The translations under genes and the position numbers were made by a program. Positions 8,030 to 16,159 of a stretch of DNA of 64,000 nt are shown here, one piece after another; the stretch's first letter is position 1; each line of letters begins with the position of its first letter. The notes beneath the pieces are model-generated. The model was not told the origin of the DNA, ran no database searches, and was given only the letters and a program-made list of their open reading frames with translations. Location: NCBI RefSeq assembly GCF_010686705.1, contig NZ_JAAGWY010000001.1, forward strand, positions 930,001 through 994,000, read 5' to 3'. This DNA is from Leifsonia tongyongensis (GTDB taxonomy: Bacteria; Actinomycetota; Actinomycetes; Actinomycetales; Microbacteriaceae).

Positions 8030-9232
8030 TCAGGCTCGCGCTCGGCGCGCGCGTGCAGCGAACGCGTCGAGTGCATCCAGGATCTCCGTGGCCTGCCAGA
8101 GCCGGTTGCGAGCATCGCCGGACGTCCGGGTGAGGATACCCGTCTCTTCCAGCCTCGTGATCGACCCGGCCGCCGCGATCTCGCTCACGGCGAGCGCAGC
8201 AGCGACCGTCTTCACGTTCACCACGGGTTGGCCGATGAGGTACTCCTTCAGCTTGTGAACCGATGAATCGGAGCGGGCGACGACAACCCCGTTCCACCGT
8301 TCCGAGGCGGACCGGATGTCGGCGACCAGTCGCCGTCCGTTGTTGATCGCAGCGAACGCCGCCTCGGCGACCGCCATGACGATGGCATCCGGGTTGCCCG
8401 CGCGGTAGGCGTCGAGTGACCGGAAATACCCATCGAGATCGTGAAGGAGACCGGCTGAAACGGGAACCGTCGCATTCCGAGTCACGCCTCCGCTTCGAAG
8501 CATGGCCTGGAGGAGGGCGCGCCCCGTGCGCCCGTTGCCGTCGGGAAAGGGGTGGATCGTCTCGAATTGCGCGTGGGTGATAGCCGCCAGCGCGAGCACG
8601 GGCACGTCGGCGCGCTCGGCGAATCCCACGAGGTCCGTCATCAGCTCCTGAACACGATCGTGGTGGGGCGGGACGAACGTCGCAGAGTGCGGGGACACAC
8701 TGCCACCCCCGATCCACACCTGCTCGTCGCGCCAGCGTCCGATGATGTGCGGTGCCGAGTCGGACAGCAGCGCCTCGTGCATTTCGATGATCGCCGACTC
8801 GTCGATCCGGTCGGAGAGAATGAGCGCGGCTTTCATGGCCCGGACGTTCGCCAGCACGAGCCGCGCGTTTCCCGACCGGGATTCGCCGATCTCGGCGAGG
8901 GCGACCTGCTTCGCACTCGAAGTGAGATTCTCGACCTCTGAGCTCGACGCACTCTCCGTTCGGAGAAGGATGGATGCGAACGGTGCGGTCACAAGCCCCG
9001 CCTCACCATCGAACCGGGTCAGTTCACGGCTGGCGTCGTCGGCCGCAGCCAGAGCATCCGGTGACAGGATGACGGGCACGCGTGCGATCATCGGCGGAAC
9101 GGCCGCCCGGTAGTCTCCGCGCGCAGCCCTCAGTGCGCGCCGGGACGCTACCACGTCACCACCCGACGTCCACGGGCGGGATTCGAAACCGATCGTCGGC
9201 CAGCTCACCTGAACACGCTCATCCTTTGCCAC
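8030..9232 (-). CDS. Fic family protein (class II-like) with C-terminal winged helix
   Basis: A 400-residue Fic-domain protein, a predicted AMP-transferase acting on protein hydroxyl groups. The catalytic motif H-P-F-P-D-G-N-G-R-T-G-R is complete at residues 227-238. An inhibitory-helix motif of the S-x-x-x-E-N type lies before the Fic core (Ser97, Glu101, Asn102), as in self-inhibited class II Fic proteins. Residues about 320-390 resemble a winged helix-turn-helix (V-K-T-V-A-A-A-L-A-V-S, then G-S-I-T-R-L-E-E-T-G-I-L). GTG at 9232 is the first start; no clear ribosome binding site is seen. Two palindromes lie directly upstream, which suggests autoregulation. No antitoxin gene is adjacent. Confidence 0.92.
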   Translation of the reverse strand: MAKDERVQVSWPTIGFESRPWTSGGDVVASRRALRAARGDYRAAVPPMIARVPVILSPDALAAADDASRELTRFDGEAGLVTAPFASILLRTESASSSEVENLTSSAKQVALAEIGESRSGNARLVLANVRAMKAALILSDRIDESAIIEMHEALLSDSAPHIIGRWRDEQVWIGGGSVSPHSATFVPPHHDRVQELMTDLVGFAERADVPVLALAAITHAQFETIHPFPDGNGRTGRALLQAMLRSGGVTRNATVPVSAGLLHDLDGYFRSLDAYRAGNPDAIVMAVAEAAFAAINNGRRLVADIRSASERWNGVVVARSDSSVHKLKEYLIGQPVVNVKTVAAALAVSEIAAAGSITRLEETGILTRTSGDARNRLWQATEILDALDAFAARARRARA

Positions 9233-9241
9233 GGTCCGAGC

Positions 9242-9315
9242 TTACCAAAGGATAGGGCCATAGCCTTTGGTAAGGAGGGTTCTTACCAAAGGCTAGACAC
9301 TTAGCCTTTGGCTAA
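9242..9315. promoter_or_regulatory. Twin operator upstream of the fic gene
   Basis: Two related palindromes stand in tandem. The first has arms TTACCAAAGG and CCTTTGGTAA (9242-9273). The second has arms CCAAAGGCTA and TAGCCTTTGG (9286-9311) with flanking TTA and TAA. The centre-to-centre distance is about 41 bases, close to four helical turns. Both lie within 90 bases of the fic start and end before the amylosucrase stop. The winged helix in the Fic protein itself is the obvious candidate binder, but this is inference. Confidence 0.8.
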
Positions 9316-9327
9316 GACCCCCGGGAC

Positions 9328-11181
9328 TCACGCCTTCGTGGCTGTGCTGCGCAGCCAGACGAACTGGCCGGGCGCGAGGTCGAGGCCGTCGGCGAAGTCG
9401 AACTGGGCGCCGGTGACGAGGTCGAAGCATCCGGATTCGATCCCCGACAGCGTGAGCGCATCCACCTGCTCGCGACCGTCACCGAAGTTCGCGAGCACGA
9501 TGATGGTGGCCGTCTCGCCCGGCCGCTGGTATCCGAGCACCCGGTCGTTGTGGGTGGTGAAGCCGACCAGCCGCGAACCCGCGAACTCCGGCGTCGCGGA
9601 GCGGATCTCGACGAGGCGGCTCAGACTCTGGTACAGCGCTCCCGCATTCGTGGCGAAAGACCGTCGCTGCTCATACAGCTCGGCCGGATACCGCGGCCGG
9701 CCGACCCAGCGGCTGTCATCGCGATGAGCGGGATCGTCGACATACGTGTAGTCGTTGAGCTGCCCGACCTCGTCGCCGAGGTAGAACTGCGGAAGACCCC
9801 CGGTGCTCAGGATGATCGAATGGGCCAGGAGGATGCGCCGCACGGCGAGCGGGTCCGCGGCCTCCAGCCCGGCCAGCGACGCCGTCGTGCCGGAGACCCG
9901 CGCATCGCCCGTCTTCGGATTCTCCTGAAACGGCACGCCACGGGCGAAACTCCCGGGAAACCGGCCGACGTAGAACTGGTTCAGGAACCGGCGGTGATCG
10001 AACCCGTCGATTCCCAGTTCGGCGGCGTCCTCGTCCGCGAACGTCCAGCCGATGTCGTCGTGGCTGCGCACATAGTTGATCCACGCGGTGCCCGGCGGTG
10101 TGGCGTGGCGCCGCTCGAGCGCCTGGGAGAGCATCCGCACATCCCGGGTTGCGAGGGTGTTCCAGATCAGGGCCATCTGCAGAGGGTTGTAGCTGAGCTG
10201 GCATTCGCCGGGGCTCATGTACTCGACGACCTGGTCGGGGTGCACGATCGCCTCCGACAGGAACAGCACCGAGGGCGCGGCGATGCGGCACACCGCGTTG
10301 AACGCCTGCAGCAGCAGGTGCGCCTCCGGCAGGTTCTCGCTCGACGTGCCGAGCTGCTTCCAGATGAACGCGACCGCGTCCATACGCAGGACGCTCACCC
10401 CCTGGTTCGCGAGGAAGAGCAGCTCGTTCGCCATGGCGCGGAACACGGCGGGGTTCGAATAGTTGAGGTCCCACTGGAACGAATGGAACGTCGTCCACAC
10501 CCAGCGACCATCGTCGAGACGCACGAACGAGCCGGGATGGTCGTCGGGAAAGATCTCCCTCGTCGTCTGCTCGAACGCATCCGGCATCGTCCGGTCGGGG
10601 AAGATCCAGTAGTACTCCTCGAATTCGGGAACCCCGGCCCGCGCTCTCCGCGCCCACCCGTGCTCGTCGGAGGTGTGGTTGAACACGAAGTCGACAGCAA
10701 GCGCGATCCCGTTCGACCGCAACTCATCGGCCACCTGCCGCAGGTCCGACATCGTCCCGACCTCGGGCGACACCTGTCGGTAGCTCGAGACAGCATAGCC
10801 GCCGTCCGAGTTGTCGTCGGGCGCGAGAAACAGGGGCATCAGGTGCAGGTAGGTCAGCCCGAGTTCACGGAAGTACGGGATGCGGTCCCGCAGGCCCTGC
10901 AGCGTTCCGGCGTACCGGTCGACGTAGCAGACGCCACCGAGCATCCGGTTCGATTCGAACCATGCGGGGTCCGCGAGATGCTGGCGGTCCAGCTCCTTCA
11001 GCTCCGGCGAACGCGACTGCCAGGAGGCGTCGAGGTCGGCGAGGAGGCCGGCGAGTTGCGCATCCAGCCGGTCGTCACGGCCGTAGATCTCCCGCAGCAG
11101 CCGCTCGAGTCGCGCCACCTCGACGTCCCGTCGGTCTCGCGACGTCCGTTCCGCATCATCGGGGCCCGCTGCTGAGCTCAT
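9328..11181 (-). CDS. Amylosucrase (GH13 family, sucrose-dependent glucan synthase)
   Basis: A 617-residue GH13 enzyme predicted to transfer glucose from sucrose to an alpha-1,4-glucan, releasing fructose. The catalytic residues fit amylosucrase: nucleophile Asp268 (L-R-M-D-A-V-A-F), acid/base Glu310 (F-L-S-E-A) and Asp376 (R-S-H-D-D-I-G-W). Region I is D-F-V-F-N-H-T. The N-terminal helical domain and overall length match amylosucrases rather than trehalose synthase or sucrose hydrolases, though sucrose hydrolase is the main alternative. No signal peptide is seen, so the enzyme is cytosolic. No sugar transporter or glycogen gene is adjacent. Confidence 0.88.
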   Translation of the reverse strand: MSSAAGPDDAERTSRDRRDVEVARLERLLREIYGRDDRLDAQLAGLLADLDASWQSRSPELKELDRQHLADPAWFESNRMLGGVCYVDRYAGTLQGLRDRIPYFRELGLTYLHLMPLFLAPDDNSDGGYAVSSYRQVSPEVGTMSDLRQVADELRSNGIALAVDFVFNHTSDEHGWARRARAGVPEFEEYYWIFPDRTMPDAFEQTTREIFPDDHPGSFVRLDDGRWVWTTFHSFQWDLNYSNPAVFRAMANELLFLANQGVSVLRMDAVAFIWKQLGTSSENLPEAHLLLQAFNAVCRIAAPSVLFLSEAIVHPDQVVEYMSPGECQLSYNPLQMALIWNTLATRDVRMLSQALERRHATPPGTAWINYVRSHDDIGWTFADEDAAELGIDGFDHRRFLNQFYVGRFPGSFARGVPFQENPKTGDARVSGTTASLAGLEAADPLAVRRILLAHSIILSTGGLPQFYLGDEVGQLNDYTYVDDPAHRDDSRWVGRPRYPAELYEQRRSFATNAGALYQSLSRLVEIRSATPEFAGSRLVGFTTHNDRVLGYQRPGETATIIVLANFGDGREQVDALTLSGIESGCFDLVTGAQFDFADGLDLAPGQFVWLRSTATKA

Positions 11182-11289
11182 GTCACGCTCCCGGGGTCGA
11201 GCCTACGCTCCGGTGCGTCCGAAGAACTAGCTGGCCCGTGAGTGTCCGACGCGGGATGGGCTGTGGCGGGCGTCCGCAATCAAGGCCGT

Positions 11290-11877
11290 CTAGAAACGTG
11301 GCTTCACGCCCACGTAGACCACGCAGGGAGCGGGCAGGAACGGAACGCCCGTATCGAGCTCGAAGCTCTCGAGCCGCACGTCGTGGAATCCCGCCGCCCG
11401 CGCCGCGCTCACGGGGTCGCGGTTCCAGTGGCAGTTGCCGTCCCATCGGGCCGCGAGCGGCGTCGCCAGGTTCTGAACGAGCAGCCGCGCCGAACCCTCG
11501 GCCGCACGCACATGTTCGACGCAGGCCAGTGTTCCACCGGGTTTGAGCACGCGGAACACCTCGGCGAACGAGGCGTCGACGTCGGTCACTGAGCAGAACA
11601 CCAGGGTCGCGATCACTGCGTCGAACGAGGCGTCAGAGAACGGCAGCGCCTCACACCGCGCGTCGAGCACCGCGTCCACGAAGGCGCGGCCTCGCGCTGC
11701 GACCTCCAATTCGCGCCGGGACCGGTCGTCGGGCTCGATCCCGGTCCACGACACCTCCCCCGCGAACGCGCCGAGGTTCTCCCCCTCGCCCGCACCGACT
11801 TCGAGAACCCGGCCCCGGATGCCCGCGAACACCCCGAAGGCGCGCCGCCGCAGTTCGTCGCGCGTCACACCGGTCAT
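11290..11877 (-). CDS. Class I SAM-dependent methyltransferase
   Basis: A 195-residue methyltransferase of the Methyltransf_11 type. Motif I is L-E-V-G-A-G-E-G-E-N, motif II-like G-I-E-P-D-D follows, and F-S-D-A-S-F-D-A-V-I matches the post-II acidic region. V-L-K-P-G-G-T-L-A is the usual strand before the C-terminal part. The ATG at 11877 follows GGGGAG at a good distance; the frame continues upstream but through low-complexity CGCAT repeats. Homologues of this form are often annotated UbiE-like, but the substrate is unknown. It is divergent from the phosphoesterase gene. Confidence 0.85.
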   Translation of the reverse strand: MTGVTRDELRRRAFGVFAGIRGRVLEVGAGEGENLGAFAGEVSWTGIEPDDRSRRELEVAARGRAFVDAVLDARCEALPFSDASFDAVIATLVFCSVTDVDASFAEVFRVLKPGGTLACVEHVRAAEGSARLLVQNLATPLAARWDGNCHWNRDPVSAARAAGFHDVRLESFELDTGVPFLPAPCVVYVGVKPRF

Positions 11878-12011
11878 CCTGGCTCCCCGCTTCCCTTCGC
11901 ATCGCATCGCATCGCATTCACATCGATTGTTCACCCTTACCCACTGTCTTTCGCGGCCGACGAGTGCTTGCATCGTGAACGTGACACCGTCGAGCGACTG
12001 AGGGGTGCGGG

Positions 12012-13193
12012 ATGGCAGCGACGAAAAGGGTGATCGTCTTCCTCCAGGAGAACAAGACCCCCGACTTCTACTTTCCGACGATGGCCGCGTGGGGTGCCGC
12101 GGTCGCCAACAACGGAAAGCTGCTGCCGGCACCGCCGAACTTCGACCAGCCGCACGACCGGAGCGCCTGGGTCCACTACGCGATGGGCGACTACCCGGGC
12201 GAGGTCGCGCAACTCGACAACGACAAGCTCATCCCGTTCTACAGCTGGCTCGCCAAACAATTCGTCTTCGCCGACCACCAGTTCGGGCCCGGGTCCAATT
12301 CGACGCCGGGGCACATGCTCGCCGTGGGCGGTCAGATGCCGACGCTGAAGAACCCGCCCTTCGTGGGGCCCCACCCGGTGTGGAACCTGCCGTCGATCTT
12401 CTCGGTCGCCGAAGCGGCCGGCGTCTCGTGGGGGGCGTTCCCCGACCAGAGCGGCTACCCCGTCAAGTTCTACAAGACCCTGTCGGAGGCCCCGGGCAAC
12501 GCAAACGTCCACCCCCCGACCCAGTTCATCCCCATGGCGGTCGGGGGAACGCTGCCGCAGGTCTGCTACGTCTGGTCGCCTACGGGCTACGACGAGCATC
12601 CGCCGGCCGTCAGCGCACCCGACTACATCACCAAAGGACACGACCTCGTCTGGCAGCGCGTGCAGGCGGTCATCGACGGGGGCGGCTGGGACGAGACGAC
12701 CTTCATCCTCACGTGGGACGACTGGGGCGGGTACGCGGACTCGGTGCCGACCCCGTCGATCGAGACGGTTCCGGATGCGCTCCACCCCGACGGGTTCCAG
12801 ATCATCGGCGGCTCGCGCATCCCGCTCATCATGTTCGGTGGCGCCGTCGAACAGGCCATCGATCCGGAATGGCATTCGCACGCCTCCATCCCGAAGACGA
12901 TCATCGACCTGCTCGGGCTCGGGCCGATGGGCGTCGAGCGCGTCGACGGCGGGCCATCCCTCGCCCACCATGTGAAGGCGTCGCTGAGCCGCCCGGTTCC
13001 GCCGGCGCCCGGTACGGTCATCCAGCAGCCGGCACCGCCGACCCCGACGCCGAAACCGGTGGAGCCTCAGCCGTGGCCGGGCACCCTCAACACGCCACTG
13101 CCGCCACTCGTGGCCCTCGACGGGAGCACGATTCCGGCCCCGACCGACGGCAAGGTCAACCCGAAGCCACCGAAACCGCCGCCCGCGCCCTGA
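12012..13193 (+). CDS. Phosphoesterase family protein (PF04185-like) with Pro-rich tail
   Basis: A 393-residue protein of the phosphoesterase/phospholipase C/acid phosphatase family. The opening V-I-V-F-L-Q-E-N-K-T-P-D-F-Y-F corresponds to the family's E-N-R-S-F-D-H-Y motif, and later motifs (F-V-F-A-D-H, T-F-I-L-T-W-D-D-W-G-G, S-H-A-S-I-P-K-T-I) contain likely metal-binding Asp and His residues. The last 70 residues are dominated by Pro (T-P-T-P-K-P, P-K-P-P-K-P-P). Unlike most relatives it lacks a Tat or Sec signal peptide, so its location is unclear. ATG at 12012 follows GAGGGGTGCGGG. Confidence 0.85.
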   Translation: MAATKRVIVFLQENKTPDFYFPTMAAWGAAVANNGKLLPAPPNFDQPHDRSAWVHYAMGDYPGEVAQLDNDKLIPFYSWLAKQFVFADHQFGPGSNSTPGHMLAVGGQMPTLKNPPFVGPHPVWNLPSIFSVAEAAGVSWGAFPDQSGYPVKFYKTLSEAPGNANVHPPTQFIPMAVGGTLPQVCYVWSPTGYDEHPPAVSAPDYITKGHDLVWQRVQAVIDGGGWDETTFILTWDDWGGYADSVPTPSIETVPDALHPDGFQIIGGSRIPLIMFGGAVEQAIDPEWHSHASIPKTIIDLLGLGPMGVERVDGGPSLAHHVKASLSRPVPPAPGTVIQQPAPPTPTPKPVEPQPWPGTLNTPLPPLVALDGSTIPAPTDGKVNPKPPKPPPAP

Positions 13194-13220
13194 GCCACCC
13201 GGCTCGAACGCGAGGCTGGA

Positions 13221-14579
13221 TCACCACTTGAGCGTGGCGCCCTGCGCGTTTCCGAAATCGATGTGCAGGTGATTGCAGGTGTCGTCGAACGACACGAAGT
13301 TGGTGAGGCTCAGCGACGAGCGGCACTCCGACTGGCCGACGTTCGTCAGCGGCGGCACGACCGGGTCGAGCGCCTGGATCAGTTTCACGGAATTGGCGTC
13401 GCCGCCGGACAGCGACTGCCCGTTGAGCAGGAAGAAGTCGACGGCGTGCCCGCCGCCGTTGGCGTAGTGCGAGGATGCGCTGCCGGCGCCCTCGATCTGG
13501 CCCGTGCAGCGGCGGTTGATGTCGCTGACGCCGACGGTGTTGAAGACGCTGAGCGCCACGTCGATGGTCTGCAGCACGCGATAGTCGATGCCGCAGTTCG
13601 GCACGACGCGCCCCTGGGCGAGGTACTCGATCTCGGGGATATGGTCGGGCACCGAACCGGTCAGGCGACCCTGTGCGACCGCACCCATCAGCTTCTGCGC
13701 GAGCGCCTGCACGGTGGGTGAGACCGTCACACCGGTCGTCGAGTCGAGCAGCAGCGGATTCTCCATGACGCTGAACTGGTCGCGTGTCGCCACCGGAGCG
13801 GCCGTGCCGCGACCGGTCATGGTCTGGACGCCAGCCGTTGCGGAGCCCTGCGCCGACACCGCGGGGGGTGCGGCGTAAGCGGGAAGCGCGGCGGTGCCGA
13901 GCAGCCCGCTTGCGGCCAGGACGACACCGATCTTGGCCCAGGTGCGCCGAACGCGCGAGCGCTGCGACAGCTGCTCGCGGCGGGCACGGTGGGCGCTCGG
14001 ATTCTTCGTCGCGGCGAGCGGCGGGCGACGCACGGGGCGTGCGCGGCGCACCACGGCTTCGGCGGCCTCTGCACTCACGGTGGGGGCGTCAGGATGCTCG
14101 ACAGCGACGACGGTCGCGATGGGGTCGGCGGACTCGGGGAGGCCGGCGGGCTGGGCGGGCCGGACGAGCTGGGCGGGCGCGACGGGCTGGGCGAGCTGCG
14201 CGGGCGCGACGGGCTGGGCGAGCTGCGCGGGCGCGACGGGCTGGGCGGGCCCGACGGGCTGGGCAGGCTGCGCGGGCGCGACGAGCTGGGCAGGCGCGAC
14301 GGGCTGGGCAGGCTGGACGAGCTGGGCGGGCGCGACGGGCTGGGCAGGCTGGAACCGAAGCGGCTCGGCGGATGCGATCCGCTCGGCGGATGCGATCGGC
14401 TCGGCGGGCGCGATGGGACCAGGGAATTCGGGCGTCTGAATCTCGCCGGTGGTCGCGCGCTCGAACTCGCGCCGGGCGCGGCGCGAGGCGAAGACAGGTT
14501 CGGTGGACGGGTTCGACTCGGCAGGTGGGAGGGGTGCCGTCGGTTGCGGGTTCCCCCCAAACGTGCTCGAGCGTGTCAC
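13221..14579 (-). CDS. Membrane-anchored M15-like peptidase with QPVAPAQL repeat tail
   Basis: A 452-residue protein with an unusual layout. A cytosolic N-terminal region contains about eight Ala/Pro/Gln repeats (residues 77-145) and a basic stretch. One signal-anchor helix follows (about 217-237, ending A-Y-A-A-P). The extracellular C-terminal domain carries S-H-Y-A-N-G-G-G-H-A-V-D-F (His371, His378, Asp381) and N-H-L-H-I-D-F (His437, His439). This arrangement is like zinc D,D-peptidases of the M15/LAS group, although spacing differs, so activity is uncertain. GTG at 14579 has GAAAGG six bases upstream. It is likely involved in wall metabolism. Confidence 0.75.
   Translation of the reverse strand: MTRSSTFGGNPQPTAPLPPAESNPSTEPVFASRRARREFERATTGEIQTPEFPGPIAPAEPIASAERIASAEPLRFQPAQPVAPAQLVQPAQPVAPAQLVAPAQPAQPVGPAQPVAPAQLAQPVAPAQLAQPVAPAQLVRPAQPAGLPESADPIATVVAVEHPDAPTVSAEAAEAVVRRARPVRRPPLAATKNPSAHRARREQLSQRSRVRRTWAKIGVVLAASGLLGTAALPAYAAPPAVSAQGSATAGVQTMTGRGTAAPVATRDQFSVMENPLLLDSTTGVTVSPTVQALAQKLMGAVAQGRLTGSVPDHIPEIEYLAQGRVVPNCGIDYRVLQTIDVALSVFNTVGVSDINRRCTGQIEGAGSASSHYANGGGHAVDFFLLNGQSLSGGDANSVKLIQALDPVVPPLTNVGQSECRSSLSLTNFVSFDDTCNHLHIDFGNAQGATLKW
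14145..14351 (-). repeat. In-gene 24/27-bp tandem repeat coding QPVAPAQL units
   Basis: The DNA encoding residues 77-145 of the M15-like protein consists of degenerate repeats of 24 to 27 bases (GGGCTGGGCGAGCTGCGCGG on the plus strand is one part). They keep the reading frame. Such arrays expand and contract by slippage, so length is expected to differ between strains. Confidence 0.85.
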
Positions 14580-14811
14580 ACAGAACCTTTCGCAATGACG
14601 CGAAACGGCCTGTTCACGTCTAACTGAGCATCTGTCGAAAACCAATCAGTCTTCGGGATACCCATCCGATGTTATGGGTTCGTTACGCAGAAGTCACATC
14701 GAAACGGCGATCCGGACACATATCTCCGGAAACTCGCAGCGGCATTGCAGCCTTCTGTGAGTTGTCAGTGAAACGTCTCCCAATCGGTATGAGTCGCCCC
14801 TCTCTTGCGGA
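14580..14811. other. Upstream region of the M15-like gene, no gene seen
   Basis: About 230 bases without a convincing reading frame. TTTCGC (14588-14593) and GCGAAA (14600-14605) can pair right beside the GAAAGG ribosome binding site of the M15-like gene and could mask it. A further small hairpin (ACCCAT/ATGGGT) lies near 14660-14690. I looked for a c-di-AMP riboswitch, common before wall hydrolases, and could not support one. Confidence 0.4.
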
Positions 14812-14868
14812 CGAGTCGTCGCTAACTCCCCGAATCCGCGCGGAATTCGGGGAGTTAGTGACGACTCG
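14812..14868. repeat. 57-nt intergenic palindrome (CGAGTCGTCG type)
   Basis: Arms start CGAGTCGTCGCTAACTCCCC and end GGGGAGTTAGTGACGACTCG. They pair over about 24 bases with one G-T mismatch; the loop is near CCGCGCGG. It begins 12 bases beyond the apbE stop. A related copy is at 33419-33479. Confidence 0.85.
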
Positions 14869-14879
14869 GCGGACGGGGA

Positions 14880-15659
14880 TCAGCGGGCGAAGGGGACGTC
14901 GCCGGCGGCGAGCGCGGCGCCGGCCGGGGTGAGGGCGAGCACACCGGTCGCGCCCTGGCCGAGAGCCCACGGCACGCCGTCGGGGCCGAGCGCGAAGACC
15001 GCCGTGGCCAGCACATCGGCGGTGGTCAGGTCGTCGGAGAGCACGGTCACGCTGGCCAGCCCGGTGGCGGCCAGGCCGGTGCGGCCGTCCAGGATGTGCG
15101 ACCCGCGCTCGTACGCACCCGAGGTGGCAACGCCGCAGTCGGTGACGGAGAGCACGGCCCACATCTGTGCAGGGTCTGCCGGCGAGCGGATGCCGACGTT
15201 CCACGCCGCGCCCTCGCCCGGCGATCCGCCGACGACCACGTCGCCCCCGGCATTCAGGCAGAAATCCGTCACGCCCCGTGACCGGAGAACGCCGGCGGCC
15301 CGTGCTGCAGCCCACCCTTTCACGACCCCGTCGGTGTCGAGGGCACCGTCAGGTCTGCGGACGGTGAACGCCCCGCCGGAGGCGATACGGAACCGCTCAC
15401 CGATCTCGATCACCTCGCGGAGGTCGCCGCTGTAGGCGCTCTCGTGGATCAGCCCCCGGTTCACCCGCGAGAGTTCGCTGTCGTCGCGGTAGCTGCTGAA
15501 GCGCCCGTCAGCCTCGGTCATGACGGCGAACGCCGCAGCCGCCGCATCGGCCCAGCCCCGAGCATCCGCCGCCTCATCCGCCGCTCCCGATCCCGCCGCG
15601 TCGCCATCCCTGATGTCGATCGACATCGGGATGCCCATCACGGTCTGGACGAACCTCAC
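14880..15659 (-). CDS. apbE: ApbE-type FAD:protein FMN transferase
   Basis: A 259-residue flavin transferase that attaches FMN from FAD to a Thr/Ser of a partner protein. Family motifs are in order: S-S-Y-R-D-D-S-E-L-S-R-V-N, then T-D-G-V-V-K-G-W-A, N-A-G-G-D-V, V-A-T-S-G-A-Y, H-I-L-D-G-R-T-G and T-A-D-V-L-A-T-A-V-F-A-L-G. No signal peptide is evident, so it may act inside or be a shortened form. The GTG start overlaps the stop of the FMN-binding gene (GTGA), giving translational coupling. The FMN-binding protein just upstream carries the acceptor motif, so it is the expected substrate. Confidence 0.93.
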   Translation of the reverse strand: MRFVQTVMGIPMSIDIRDGDAAGSGAADEAADARGWADAAAAAFAVMTEADGRFSSYRDDSELSRVNRGLIHESAYSGDLREVIEIGERFRIASGGAFTVRRPDGALDTDGVVKGWAAARAAGVLRSRGVTDFCLNAGGDVVVGGSPGEGAAWNVGIRSPADPAQMWAVLSVTDCGVATSGAYERGSHILDGRTGLAATGLASVTVLSDDLTTADVLATAVFALGPDGVPWALGQGATGVLALTPAGAALAAGDVPFAR

Positions 15660-16159
15660 GACTTGTCGATCGCCGACTGCACCGACTGCGCGTAGCCGTC
15701 CGACGTGTAGGTCGCACCCGAGACCGTGTCGATCTTCGCGGACTGCGACGAGAGGACTTCCTGTTCCAGGATCGGGCCGGCCTGGGCGTTGATCTCGACG
15801 CTGCGCCCGCGGTCGTTCGGCGCCTGGAGCTCGGTGACCGCCGTGATGCGCGTGCCGGTGTAGGTCAACTCCACCTGGATAGGCCCGTACGGCGTCTGCT
15901 CGACGGCCCCGTCGACCTTCTTCGCCGCGGCGACGGGGGCGGCAGACGGGGATGGCGTGGCCGCGGGCGCGGCGGATGCGGCCGGTGCGGATGCGCTCGG
16001 TGTCGCGCTCGCACTCGGGCTCGCACTGGGCGGCAGCGACACCGCATGCGACGAGGCCGTCGGCTGCCCGGCCCCGTACAGCCGCAGTCCGACGGTGAGT
16101 CCCATGACCGTGAGGATCACCACGAACAGGATCGTGCCCCTCCACTTGTTGCGCCTCAT
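15656..16159 (-). CDS. FMN-binding domain protein, flavinylated electron carrier
   Basis: A 167-residue protein with an N-terminal membrane anchor (about 8-28), a flexible Ser/Ala/Pro linker (about 35-78) and a C-terminal FMN_bind domain. The flavinylation motif D-x-x-S-G-A-T is perfect at residues 144-150 (D-T-V-S-G-A-T), so Thr150 is the predicted site of covalent FMN. The domain faces outside. It is coupled by 4-base overlaps to both neighbours, the heme/FAD reductase and ApbE, which together form an extracytosolic electron-transfer unit. Confidence 0.93.
   Translation of the reverse strand: MRRNKWRGTILFVVILTVMGLTVGLRLYGAGQPTASSHAVSLPPSASPSASATPSASAPAASAAPAATPSPSAAPVAAAKKVDGAVEQTPYGPIQVELTYTGTRITAVTELQAPNDRGRSVEINAQAGPILEQEVLSSQSAKIDTVSGATYTSDGYAQSVQSAIDKS

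Noticed and set aside
11894-11925. CGCAT short repeats before the methyltransferase gene
   Set aside because: A brief four- to five-copy run in a divergent promoter. No palindrome or known regulator site; likely chance slippage.
14145-14351. Tandem repeats that look array-like, first considered as CRISPR
   Set aside because: There are no unique spacers. The repeats are in frame within a gene and code for Ala/Pro/Gln units. The 15-base repeats at 49860-50000 are rejected for the same reason.
14580-14811. Possible c-di-AMP (ydaO) riboswitch upstream of the wall-hydrolase-like gene
   Set aside because: The long leader before a wall enzyme made it plausible, but I could not find the conserved core of the riboswitch on either strand, only small local hairpins.
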